A stretch of 64,000 bases of DNA, taken from assembly GCF_001590605.1 (NCBI RefSeq), contig NZ_CP014504.1, positions 3,410,001 through 3,474,000 of the forward strand. Reading direction: 5' to 3'. The position numbers and the translations under genes were made by a program. Positions 11,501 to 20,500 of this stretch are shown in pieces; position 1 is the stretch's first letter, and every line of letters begins with the position of its first letter. This DNA comes from Pedobacter cryoconitis (GTDB taxonomy: Bacteria > Bacteroidota > Bacteroidia > Sphingobacteriales > Sphingobacteriaceae). Below the pieces are notes generated by a model that saw nothing but the letters and a program-made list of their open reading frames with translations, was not told where the DNA came from and ran no database searches.

Positions 11501-14500
11501 TTCCTGCATGATACCTACCATATCACCTTGCTGAAGCTTGTACTCCTCCTTTAAATAATGTGCCAACTGGTTGCTCTTTGCAGCCAGTTCATGATAACTC
11601 AACGTCAATCCGTCATAGCTCAATGCCATATCGCCCGCATTTATCGAAACCTGTTCCTCAAACAAGGACAATACCGAACGGTAGGTTTCCCCGGAATCGA
11701 AATTTGCATTAAAACTATTTAATAAAACATTCTCTTCTGCCTTGCTGATATAATTAAGTTCCTGAACAGGAAGATCAGGGTTAGCAACAATAGCTGACAA
11801 TAGCTGAGCAAAATGATCGTGCATCCGCTCAACATAAGCTCTACTATAAAGATCACTGTTATATTCTATCGATAAGCTAAGCTCCTGGTCCGATTCCATA
11901 AACATGAATGTCAGATCAAACTTACTAACTACATGCTCCCCTCCTGTAAATGAACTCACCTTAAGGTTATTCAGTTCCTGTCCACCTGCATTCCGATTAT
12001 CGTGAAAATCTATTAATACATCAAACAACGCATTTCTGCTCTGGTCATGGGCTATATTCAATGAGCCTACCAATTCATCAAAAGGATAAACCTGATGCTC
12101 ATAAGCACCAAGGGTTACCTCACGGAAATGCCTTAGCAGCGAAAGATAACTGTCTTCACCTTTAAAACGTCCCCTTAAAGCCAACATATTTAGATAAAAA
12201 CCAATCTGCCCCTCCAGGTCCGCATGCTCCCTACCCGCTATAGGACTGCCGATAATCATCTCGGTCTGTTGTGTATATTTGTATAGAAGTGTATTCAATG
12301 CCGCAAGCAGCCCCATAAACAACGTACCATTTTCGCCCTGGCTTAACCCCTTGATCCCAGCGGCATCATCTTTGGAAAGGGTACGGTTCGCTACCCCCCC
12401 TGCATAACTTCGTACAGACTTTCGTTTCTGGTCTCCTTCCAGATCAAGTACAGGAAGCTCGCCTGATAATTGTTCCAGCCAATAAGACCGGTGCCCTTCT
12501 AAAGACGTTCCGTTTAATTGTTCCTGCTGCCAGGCAGCATAGTCTTTATATTGTATACGCAAAGGAACAAGTGGGTTACCTAAGCCGTTGAGATAAGAAT
12601 GGTATAACTGTAGCAATTCCCTGATCAGAATTCCCATTGACCAACCATCACTAATAATATGGTGCATCACAAAGCTGAAAATCCACCGCTGTTCCGAAAT
12701 CTGATACAAACCAGCGCGGATCAGCGGACCCTTCTCAAGATCAAAATTACGGGAGAAATCCAGTGATACCAGTTCCTTTGCCCGATCTTCTGCATCCTGA
12801 TCCTGGCAAAGATCATAAAAAGACAATTTAAATCCAGATGATTCAGGAAGCTGGATAAATTGTCTGACCTCCCCCGATTCGTCTTCCCTGATAACAGTAC
12901 GCAAGATCTCATGACGCTCAATTAAAGCTGTGAATGCATATTCAATTGCATCCCTGCTAAAAGTCTCTTCAAAAACATAAGCTGAAGACATATTGTAAGC
13001 AACGCTCTCAGTATTGAATTTGCTTTGAATCCACAATCTACGTTGTGAAGAAGATAAAGCATAATTAGCTCCATTCTCAACTGGTAAAATATTAATATAA
13101 GCTACTTTCTTCGCTTTTAAGATCAATTCGGCCTGTCCCTCAAGTGTTTTCGTAACAAAAACATCTTTCAAATCTATTTTCACATCGAACTCTTTATAGA
13201 TCTGGCTCGTTAAACGGATCGCTTTCAAACTATGTGCACCAAGCTCAAAGAAATCACTTTTTGTTCCTATCTGATCTTTATCAATGCCCAATACTTCACT
13301 CCAGATATTAACAAGCTGTTCTTCTGTTTCATTAACCGGAGCAACATATACTGTTCCGCTATTCATTCCCTTACCTGGATCAGGTAATTGTTTTCTGTCT
13401 ATCTTACCATTGATTGTTAAAGGCATGGAGTCCAGCTGGACAAACAGAGATGGAATCATGTAGGCTGGAAGTACCCTATGCAGATAAGTCCGGATCTCAC
13501 CGATCAACAATGGCTCTGAACCCGTCAGGTAAGCTATCAGTTCATGATCTCCATCACCCCCAGCTTTCACCACTACTGCAGAAGAATCTATATCTGGATG
13601 CCGTAACAAAGCCTGCTCGATCTCTCCAAGCTCTATACGGTAACCACGGATCTTAACCTGATCATCTTTTCTTCCAAGAAAAATCAACGTCCCGTCAGAG
13701 GCCCAGCGCCCTGTATCTCCTGTCCGATACAACCGTTGTCCCAATCGGTAAGGATCTGCCACAAATTTCTCCCTGCTCAGAGGCTCTTTATTTAGGTAAC
13801 CCAAAGAGACACCAGCTCCACTAATACATAACTCTCCAGAAACCCCTATCGCACATAAACGCAGGTTCTCATCCAGCACATAAGCAGCTGCCCCAGAAAT
13901 AGGACGTCCAATATGGACAGCTTCACCAGCTTCCAGTTCCTGAACAGTACAGCCTACGGTGGTTTCTGTTGGCCCATATTCATTATAAACCCGCATCCCG
14001 GGATTGATCTGTTTAAGGATTTCAACATGTTTAGAAACCACTTCCTCCCCACCAACTATCGCACATTTCAAGCTCTCAGAGCTCAGGTTCAAGTCTTTCA
14101 GATAACGGATATGTGAAGGCGTCAGTTTAATACTGTCTATCCCACTTTCCAGACTTAAAGTATGAGTGAATATATCGGAAAGTGACTTCTCTTGGTTATA
14201 GATGTAAAGTGATCCTCCGCCGGTCAATGCACAAAAGATACTGGTTACTGTCAAATCAAAACTCAAAGAAGTAAACAAACCAAAATTACCTTTTACAGTT
14301 CCATCAAAATAATAACTGTTGGCCCACTGGATATAGTTAGCCAGGCTACCATGACTAACACAACACCCTTTCTGCTGACCTGTCGAACCTGAGGTATAAA
14401 TAATATAAGCCATGTCCTCTTCGGCAATCTCATCAACTACTGGGGCAGCTGAAGTACCCAGCTCATCCAACTGGATGTCTACCGCAAAAACATTTCCCTC

Positions 14501-16450
14501 ATAGTAGGATAAATCAAACATATAGGAAGTCTGGGTAAGTAAAATCTGTAACCCGGTATCCTCCAGAATATATTCTTTACGGGATTGCGGATAATCCGGA
14601 TCGATCGGCACATATACTCCTCCCGCCTTCAATATCCCAAGAATTGATATCAGCAGCTTATCAGATCTTTCCTGCATGATACCTACCATATCACCTTGCT
14701 GAAGCTTGTACTCCTCCTTTAAATAATGTGCCAACTGGTTGCTCTTTGCAGCCAGTTCATGATAACTCAACGTCAATCCGTCATAGCTCAATGCCATATC
14801 GCCCGCATTTATCGAAACCTGTTCCTCAAACAAGGACAATACCGAACGGTAGGTTTCCCCGGAATCGAAATTTGCATTAAAACTATTTAATAAAACATTC
14901 TCTTCTGCCTTGCTGATATAATTAAGTTCCTGAACAGGAAGATCAGGGTTAGCAACAATAGCTGACAATAGCTGAGCAAAATGATCGTGCATCCGCTCAA
15001 CATAAGCTCTACTATAAAGATCACTGTTATATTCTATCGATAAGCTAAGCTCCTGGTCCGATTCCATAAACATGAATGTCAGATCAAACTTACTAACTAC
15101 ATGCTCCCCTCCTGTAAATGAACTCACCTTAAGGTTATTCAGTTCCTGTCCACCTGCATTCCGATTATCGTGAAAATCTATTAATACATCAAACAACGCA
15201 TTTCTGCTCTGGTCATGGGCTATATTCAATGAGCCTACCAATTCATCAAAAGGATAAACCTGATGCTCATAAGCACCAAGGGTTACCTCACGGAAATGCC
15301 TTAGCAGCGAAAGATAACTGTCTTCACCTTTAAAACGTCCCCTTAAAGCCAACATATTTAGATAAAAACCAATCTGCCCCTCCAGGTCCGCATGCTCCCT
15401 ACCCGCTATAGGACTGCCGATAATCATCTCGGTCTGTTGTGTATATTTGTATAGAAGTGTATTCAATGCCGCAAGCAGCCCCATAAACAACGTACCATTT
15501 TCGCCCTGGCTTAACCCCTTGATCCCAGCGGCATCATCTTTGGAAAGGGTACGGTTCGCTACCCCCCCTGCATAACTTCGTACAGACTTTCGTTTCTGGT
15601 CTCCTTCCAGATCAAGTACAGGAAGCTCGCCTGATAATTGTTCCAGCCAATAAGACCGGTGCCCTTCTAAAGACGTTCCGTTTAATTGTTCCTGCTGCCA
15701 GGCAGCATAGTCTTTATATTGTATACGCAAAGGAACAAGTGGGTTACCTAAGCCGTTGAGATAAGAATGGTATAACTGTAGCAATTCCCTGATCAGAATT
15801 CCCATTGACCAACCATCACTAATAATATGGTGCATCACAAAGCTGAAAATCCACCGCTGTTCCGAAATCTGATACAAACCAGCGCGGATCAGCGGACCCT
15901 TCTCAAGATCAAAATTACGGGAGAAATCCAGTGATACCAGTTCCTTTGCCCGATCTTCTGCATCCTGATCCTGGCAAAGATCATAAAAAGACAATTTAAA
16001 TCCAGATGATTCAGGAAGCTGGATAAATTGTCTGACCTCCCCCGATTCGTCTTCCCTGATAACAGTACGCAAGATCTCATGACGCTCAATTAAAGCTGTG
16101 AATGCATATTCAATTGCATCCCTGCTAAAAGTCTCTTCAAAAACATAAGCTGAAGACATATTGTAAGCAACGCTCTCAGTATTAAATTTGCTTTGAATCC
16201 ACAATCTACGTTGTGAAGAAGATAAAGCATAATTAGCTCCGTTCTCAACTGGTAAAATATGATTAAAATCACGACTGATCAGATTCTTTTTCAGATAAGC
16301 AACCAGTTTTTCCTGATGCAATTCGATAGACTCTAAAAGATCCTGAGGCATCTTAACTTCATGCGAAGTTATTTCCAAAACACCATTTGTTAAAGAAAGG
16401 TTCACATTTAACTTTCTCAATGCTGTCATTATTGACTTAATATCTTTCAT
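8555..16450 (-). CDS. Nonribosomal peptide synthetase NRPS-3 (docking-C-A-T-C-A-T-E), predicted Asn-Asn
   Basis: 2631 residues. An N-terminal TubC-like docking region (1-60) precedes C 63-510, A 530-1023, T 1040-1113, C 1120-1567, A 1586-2080, T 2100-2166 and an epimerization domain 2176-2631. The E domain shows HHLIIDG, EGHGRE and VGWFTTMYPV, and its carrier has the GGDS form usual before E domains, so the second residue should become D. Both A domains read DLTKIGEVGK, close to the published Asn code DLTKLGEVGK. The two C-A segments are almost identical in DNA (see the repeat entry), so the protein is a recent internal module duplication. The first carrier has LGAHSL in place of LGGHSL beside the phosphopantetheine serine. 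The gene lies 46 bases after the oxygenase gene. The Asn assignment is inference from hand alignment. Confidence 0.97.
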   Translation of the reverse strand: MKDIKSIMTALRKLNVNLSLTNGVLEITSHEVKMPQDLLESIELHQEKLVAYLKKNLISRDFNHILPVENGANYALSSSQRRLWIQSKFNTESVAYNMSSAYVFEETFSRDAIEYAFTALIERHEILRTVIREDESGEVRQFIQLPESSGFKLSFYDLCQDQDAEDRAKELVSLDFSRNFDLEKGPLIRAGLYQISEQRWIFSFVMHHIISDGWSMGILIRELLQLYHSYLNGLGNPLVPLRIQYKDYAAWQQEQLNGTSLEGHRSYWLEQLSGELPVLDLEGDQKRKSVRSYAGGVANRTLSKDDAAGIKGLSQGENGTLFMGLLAALNTLLYKYTQQTEMIIGSPIAGREHADLEGQIGFYLNMLALRGRFKGEDSYLSLLRHFREVTLGAYEHQVYPFDELVGSLNIAHDQSRNALFDVLIDFHDNRNAGGQELNNLKVSSFTGGEHVVSKFDLTFMFMESDQELSLSIEYNSDLYSRAYVERMHDHFAQLLSAIVANPDLPVQELNYISKAEENVLLNSFNANFDSGETYRSVLSLFEEQVSINAGDMALSYDGLTLSYHELAAKSNQLAHYLKEEYKLQQGDMVGIMQERSDKLLISILGILKAGGVYVPIDPDYPQSRKEYILEDTGLQILLTQTSYMFDLSYYEGNVFAVDIQLDELGTSAAPVVDEIAEEDMAYIIYTSGSTGQQKGCCVSHGSLANYIQWANSYYFDGTVKGNFGLFTSLSFDLTVTSIFCALTGGGSLYIYNQEKSLSDIFTHTLSLESGIDSIKLTPSHIRYLKDLNLSSESLKCAIVGGEEVVSKHVEILKQINPGMRVYNEYGPTETTVGCTVQELEAGEAVHIGRPISGAAAYVLDENLRLCAIGVSGELCISGAGVSLGYLNKEPLSREKFVADPYRLGQRLYRTGDTGRWASDGTLIFLGRKDDQVKIRGYRIELGEIEQALLRHPDIDSSAVVVKAGGDGDHELIAYLTGSEPLLIGEIRTYLHRVLPAYMIPSLFVQLDSMPLTINGKIDRKQLPDPGKGMNSGTVYVAPVNETEEQLVNIWSEVLGIDKDQIGTKSDFFELGAHSLKAIRLTSQIYKEFDVKIDLKDVFVTKTLEGQAELILKAKKVAYINILPVENGANYALSSSQRRLWIQSKFNTESVAYNMSSAYVFEETFSRDAIEYAFTALIERHEILRTVIREDESGEVRQFIQLPESSGFKLSFYDLCQDQDAEDRAKELVSLDFSRNFDLEKGPLIRAGLYQISEQRWIFSFVMHHIISDGWSMGILIRELLQLYHSYLNGLGNPLVPLRIQYKDYAAWQQEQLNGTSLEGHRSYWLEQLSGELPVLDLEGDQKRKSVRSYAGGVANRTLSKDDAAGIKGLSQGENGTLFMGLLAALNTLLYKYTQQTEMIIGSPIAGREHADLEGQIGFYLNMLALRGRFKGEDSYLSLLRHFREVTLGAYEHQVYPFDELVGSLNIAHDQSRNALFDVLIDFHDNRNAGGQELNNLKVSSFTGGEHVVSKFDLTFMFMESDQELSLSIEYNSDLYSRAYVERMHDHFAQLLSAIVANPDLPVQELNYISKAEENVLLNSFNANFDSGETYRSVLSLFEEQVSINAGDMALSYDGLTLSYHELAAKSNQLAHYLKEEYKLQQGDMVGIMQERSDKLLISILGILKAGGVYVPIDPDYPQSRKEYILEDTGLQILLTQTSYMFDLSYYEGNVFAVDIQLDELGTSAAPVVDEIAEEDMAYIIYTSGSTGQQKGCCVSHGSLANYIQWANSYYFDGTVKGNFGLFTSLSFDLTVTSIFCALTGGGSLYIYNQEKSLSDIFTHTLSLESGIDSIKLTPSHIRYLKDLNLSSESLKCAIVGGEEVVSKHVEILKQINPGMRVYNEYGPTETTVGCTVQELEAGEAVHIGRPISGAAAYVLDENLRLCAIGVSGELCISGAGVSLGYLNKEPLSREKFVADPYRLGQRLYRTGDTGRWASDGTLIFLGRKDDQVKIRGYRIELGEIEQALLRHPDIDSSAVVVKAGGDGDHELIAYLTGSEPLLIGEIRTYLHRVLPAYMIPSLFVQLDSMPLTINGKIDRKQLPDPGKGMNSGTVYVAPVNETERALVEVYEEVLKKEYIGMKDDFFALGGDSIKSIQIISRLRKKGYSVSIQDILLLPVLDDLKEKIKLVTRKIDQDIIEGEILLSPIQQYFFGNSSEDAHHYNQSVLLESKDEISEEGIKKVFDKIVHHHDALRMVYQNTSNGWKQMNKGIDQGYVFEIIDNYTESSFIEECERIQSTLDLEKGPLFKVCLFRKPGEHRLLILAHHLIIDGVSWRIIFEDLSSLYQQYLSGEPLVIPLKSDSFKYWMEKQEEYKTHTDLLNEEPFWTAIGVTKTDPLPLDHPLGTNLRSDAVIKSFNVNQELTKKLLTQCHHAYQTDTNDILLAVLSLSIKEIFSLDKIVINLEGHGRESIGNEVDVSRTVGWFTTMYPVVLEINNDEDLIKHLVTSKEVLHRVPNKGIGFGILRYLAGKQYEIDPQINFNYLGDFGTGIENAEGSRLFDFVGEYHGMESSGNRRRDSILNVSGIIVDSKISILIEFSNKQFDDATIEDLLQSFQRRLENFIVLLSEEDKTTLSPVDLTYKGLNQAQLEELSRS
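10155..16260. repeat. Intragenic module repeat in NRPS-3, two 2938-bp copies
   Basis: Copies 10155..13092 and 13323..16260 are offset by 3168 bp. I noticed only two substitutions, at 13016/16184 and 13073/16241, both at the 5' end of the C domain. Each copy covers the whole C domain and nearly the whole A domain, stopping just before the carrier domain, so the two carriers differ (one for peptide transfer, one pairing with the epimerase). Confidence 0.95.
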
Positions 16451-16496
16451 ACTTTTGTATTATTCTAAGACCTTAAACTTTTTGTATAAATTAACT

Positions 16497-17468
16497 CTAG
16501 CACATACTTACGTATATCTTTCTCTCCCCTTTAAACGGCATCCTTCCATGCGCCATTAACATGTTGTCCAACATGAGCAGATCACCTTTCTGCCAACTGA
16601 ATTTAATTGCACTCTCAAATTGTATTCTTGTAATTTCTTCCAAATAGGCTTCGGGAATTTCCTGTCCATCTCCATAGAAAGCATATTGTGGAAATCTATG
16701 TCTATTTTTAGAATGCATTATCTTAAGCATTTTATAGATATCCTGCGGAAGATTAGATGGGTGAAATTGATTTGCCTGATTAAACCATATTTTTTCTCCG
16801 GTTAGCGGATGGGTTCCGATTCCAAGTCCATTCTGACTTAAGGCGATATTTTCCCCTTCCCAGAAAAAATCTATCTCATTTTCCTGACAGTATTTTTCAA
16901 GAACTTCTTTTTCAGTGGTTTCAAAAGTGTCCATCCAACTTTTCCCTATCCCTTTTGCCCCACTTAAGTATCGAGTGTATTTTACTCCGTGTTTCTCAAA
17001 ATCCCTGACTATGTCCGGGTTCAGTTGCGACAGTATATATCTGCTATCCACAATAGGGGTTTCTCCCCCCTCTTCCGCGGGAGTCTGACAAAAGAAAAAT
17101 ATCAGATGTGGCCATTTATTGGAATACGACATTTCATTATGTAACGATATACTATATTCTTTTGGATATTCTGTGGAAGTGTAGACACTGGCAGACAATT
17201 TTGTTCTAGGAGAATTGCCGTCAACATAATCAAAGCCTGATGTTTCTTTAAAAACATCTTTAACTGATAAAAACTCTTCCTTTCCCTCAATCTCAAAATT
17301 TCTGAAGAGAACACCACCATCTTCAAGACATAACTTAGTTATTGAAGACTTTTCTTTTTCTAAGTACGCCAGCAGATCATTCAATCCAAGCTGACTGTTT
17401 CCTTCCGGTTTAACAACATTTATATGTTGTGTTCCTTTACTCATTCTCTCGATGATTATATTCCCCAT
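16497..17468 (-). CDS. TauD/SyrP/AsnO-like Fe(II)/2-oxoglutarate-dependent oxygenase, probable beta-hydroxylase
   Basis: 323 residues. The metal triad is visible as H110-x-E112 (in SLHNEMSY) and H307 (MAHGR), with R316 placed to bind 2-oxoglutarate. The HxE form, rather than HxD, is that of the NRPS amino-acid beta-hydroxylases AsnO and VioC; the overall sequence resembles the SyrP group that hydroxylates carrier-bound Asp. It sits between NRPS-2, whose last module reads as Asp, and NRPS-3, whose modules read as Asn, with gaps of 47 and 46 bases, so it is surely co-transcribed. The expected role is cytosolic beta-hydroxylation of Asp or Asn during peptide assembly; which residue, and whether free or thioester-bound, cannot be told. 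The start at 17468 is the first ATG; a second Met at residue 9 is possible. Confidence 0.9.
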   Translation of the reverse strand: MGNIIIERMSKGTQHINVVKPEGNSQLGLNDLLAYLEKEKSSITKLCLEDGGVLFRNFEIEGKEEFLSVKDVFKETSGFDYVDGNSPRTKLSASVYTSTEYPKEYSISLHNEMSYSNKWPHLIFFFCQTPAEEGGETPIVDSRYILSQLNPDIVRDFEKHGVKYTRYLSGAKGIGKSWMDTFETTEKEVLEKYCQENEIDFFWEGENIALSQNGLGIGTHPLTGEKIWFNQANQFHPSNLPQDIYKMLKIMHSKNRHRFPQYAFYGDGQEIPEAYLEEITRIQFESAIKFSWQKGDLLMLDNMLMAHGRMPFKGERKIYVSMC

Positions 17469-17515
17469 AAGTAATATTTAATTATTTAATTAATCAGTGA
17501 ATCAAACAAAAACCA

Positions 17516-20500
17516 CTAATCTCTCAACCACAAAATATTTTCGATTTCATTAGCCATAGCTTCAATATTCGGTTCGTTAAAAAAGTTTATTAAGTCGACC
17601 TCAACATTAAATTGTTCATGAATTTTCAGCAAAATTCTTATTGCAGTTAAACTATGACCACCCAGCTCAAAGAAATTAGTATGTACCCCGATTTGCCCCA
17701 TTTCGACACCTAAAACCTCACTCCAAATAGTGACTAGTTTTTCTTCGACCGGATTGCGGAATTTGGTAAGGTCATGATGATCAGCAATCATCATTTTTTC
17801 ATTATTAGTGAGTTGTTTACGGTCAATCTTTCCATTCGGCAATAAAGGAAATTCTGCTAGCCGTATAAAAATTGCAGGTATCATATACACAGGGAGCTTT
17901 TCTGCCAGATGAATACGTAGCATATCATTTGTAATTTCTTCACGGCATAAAATGTAAGCTATCAGCGTTTTCTCATTATTAACTGTTTCTTTAGAAAGTA
18001 CGATCGCATTTTCTATCTCCTTTATCCCCAATAATGTACTCTGTATTTCTCCTAACTCAATTCGAAAACCTCTGATTTTTATCTGGTCATCTATTCTGCC
18101 AATAAATTCAACATTTCCATCTGCAAGCCATTTGCCCAGATCTCCTGTTTTATACATCAATTTCTCCCTTCTAAATGGATTCGGTATAAATTTATCCGCT
18201 GTTAGTTCAGGGTTATTCAGATAACCATTTGCTAATCCATTTCCACTTATACAAATCTCACCCACCACACCAATGGGCAAAAGCTGTTGTTTGGGGTCTA
18301 AAATGTATACTTCATTATTCCCGAATGGTGAGCCCAGTGAAATATGATCCTCAATGTTCCCTAGGTCAATATGTTTTAACAATTTGCCAATGGTTGTTTC
18401 AGACGGTCCATAATGATTATAAACCTCACAATCGGCATCATTACGTCTCAACATATCCAGTACATCATCAGTAAGCTGCTCTCCCCCGAAAATCAGGCAT
18501 TTGTTTGGTAAAACAATTCCTGAGGGTGCTTGTAAAGATTTCCAATGTGAAGGAACGATCTTTAAACAATCAACTTTAGAGGAATACATCTTATCTGGAT
18601 TAATTATTTCCTTTGCCGTAAACAGCTGAAGTCTTCCACCTGTTAACAGTGAAGTGTAAAGCACCGTATTACCTAAATCAGCAGCTATTGTTGACACTAA
18701 TCCAAAACTTTTACAGCTACCAATATTTGTTCGCTGAATGATTCCCATTACATAGTCAACAAGGGCAAAATGACTAACCATAACCCCTTTTGGTTTTCCG
18801 GTTGAACCAGACGTATAGATTACATAAGCTATATCATTTGATTCATAAACAGGCAAAAGTTCTTTATCCAGTGTTACTCCCTCCTTTAGAAAATTCTCTA
18901 TTTCATTTTGATCAAGGGTAATTTTACATTTACTGTCAGCCAGCATATATTCAATCCGTTCCTTAGGATACTCAATATCTATTGGAACATAAGCAGCACC
19001 AGCTCTCAAAATCCCCAAGATGGAGATAATCATCCATTCACTGCGTTCTAATAAGATACTCACCCGATCTCCAGGCAGGACACCATGCTTACTTATTAAA
19101 TAAGATGCTAAGAGATGACTTTGTTCATTTAATTCATGAAACGAATATTGCTTTCCATCACAGACCAATGCAATTTGATCCGGTACACTGATCGCTTGTT
19201 GTTCAAATAGCGCTGTAATTGTATCCATCATTTCTGGATAGACTACTGAACTTCTATTAAATCCGTTAAGAAGTTTATGTTTATCTTCTGAACCCAGATA
19301 GTCCAGTTCTCCTATGGGAAGCGTTGGATGTACCGAAATAATTGTCAATACATTAATAAGATGGTCCATCATTCTCTCAGCAGTTTCAGACAGATAGATA
19401 TCACTATTATAAACCAGTCCTAACTGAAGTATATCATCCACTTCAACAAATTCAAAAGAAAGATCAAGTCTGCTTGTCAGGTTTTCACTTCCTTTATACT
19501 CTTTTACAGATAATCCGTCAAAATCTACCGGTTGTTGTTTCATGGAATCACCATCCTGTAAAACCAACCAGACATCAAAAAGAGGATGTCTGCTAACGTC
19601 TCGTTGAATTTTCAATTCATCTACCAGCACATCAAATGGAAAATCCTGATGCGTATAAGCGTTTATCGCTACTTTTTTTATATTTTGTAATAAAGTACTA
19701 TAGCTTTCTGATGCACTAAAAGTTGTCCTCAGTGCAAGGGTATTCACATAAAAACCAAGCTGCCCTTCCAGGTCTGCATGTTCTCGGCCTGCTATGGGAC
19801 TGCCAATGATTATATCTTCCTGACCTGTGTAACGGTGCAATAGCACCTTCACCGCTGCAAGTAAACCCATAAAAAGAGTCGCTCCTTCTTCTTGTAAGAA
19901 TCTCCTGAAGCTTGCAATCTGCCCGCCATTCAGTCTTTTTCTGATCGTCCGCCCATTATACGTTTTCACCAGAGGTCTGGATTTGTCACCCAAAAGCGAC
20001 AGTACAGGCAACTCTCCGCTGAACTGCTCCAGCCAATAGCCCTTGTGTGCCGCAAATGCGGCTCCTTTCAGCTGCTCCTGTTGCCAGAAAGCATAATCTT
20101 TATATTGTATATTAAGCCCTGTAATCTCTTCCACTTCCCCACTCTGATAGGATCCATAATACCCCATCAGTTCTTTAATCAGGATACCCATCGACCACCC
20201 ATCACTAATGATGTGATGCATCACATAACTCAAAACCCAACTCCTTTCAGATACCCGGTATAAACAGCCATACATTAGCGGCCCTGAGGTCAAATCAAAT
20301 ACCGTTGTAAAATCTTTCTCCACCAGGCTACGCAATACAGTAAGCTCTGTTCCCCTCAAATCCTGCTCATTGATCACAAAACCACCTGTACCTGCATCCT
20401 GTATATATTGTCTGACTTCCGCTTCTTCATCTGAACGAAAGACAGTCCGCAGAATTTCATGACGGGAAATCAAAGCATCAAATGAACGCTGTAAAATCTC

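Noticed and set aside
10101..14116. Repeated plus-strand ORFs of 60-85 codons inside the NRPS genes
   Set aside because: They recur at the same offset as the module repeats and lie antisense to strongly coding sequence; they are shadows of the synthetase frames.
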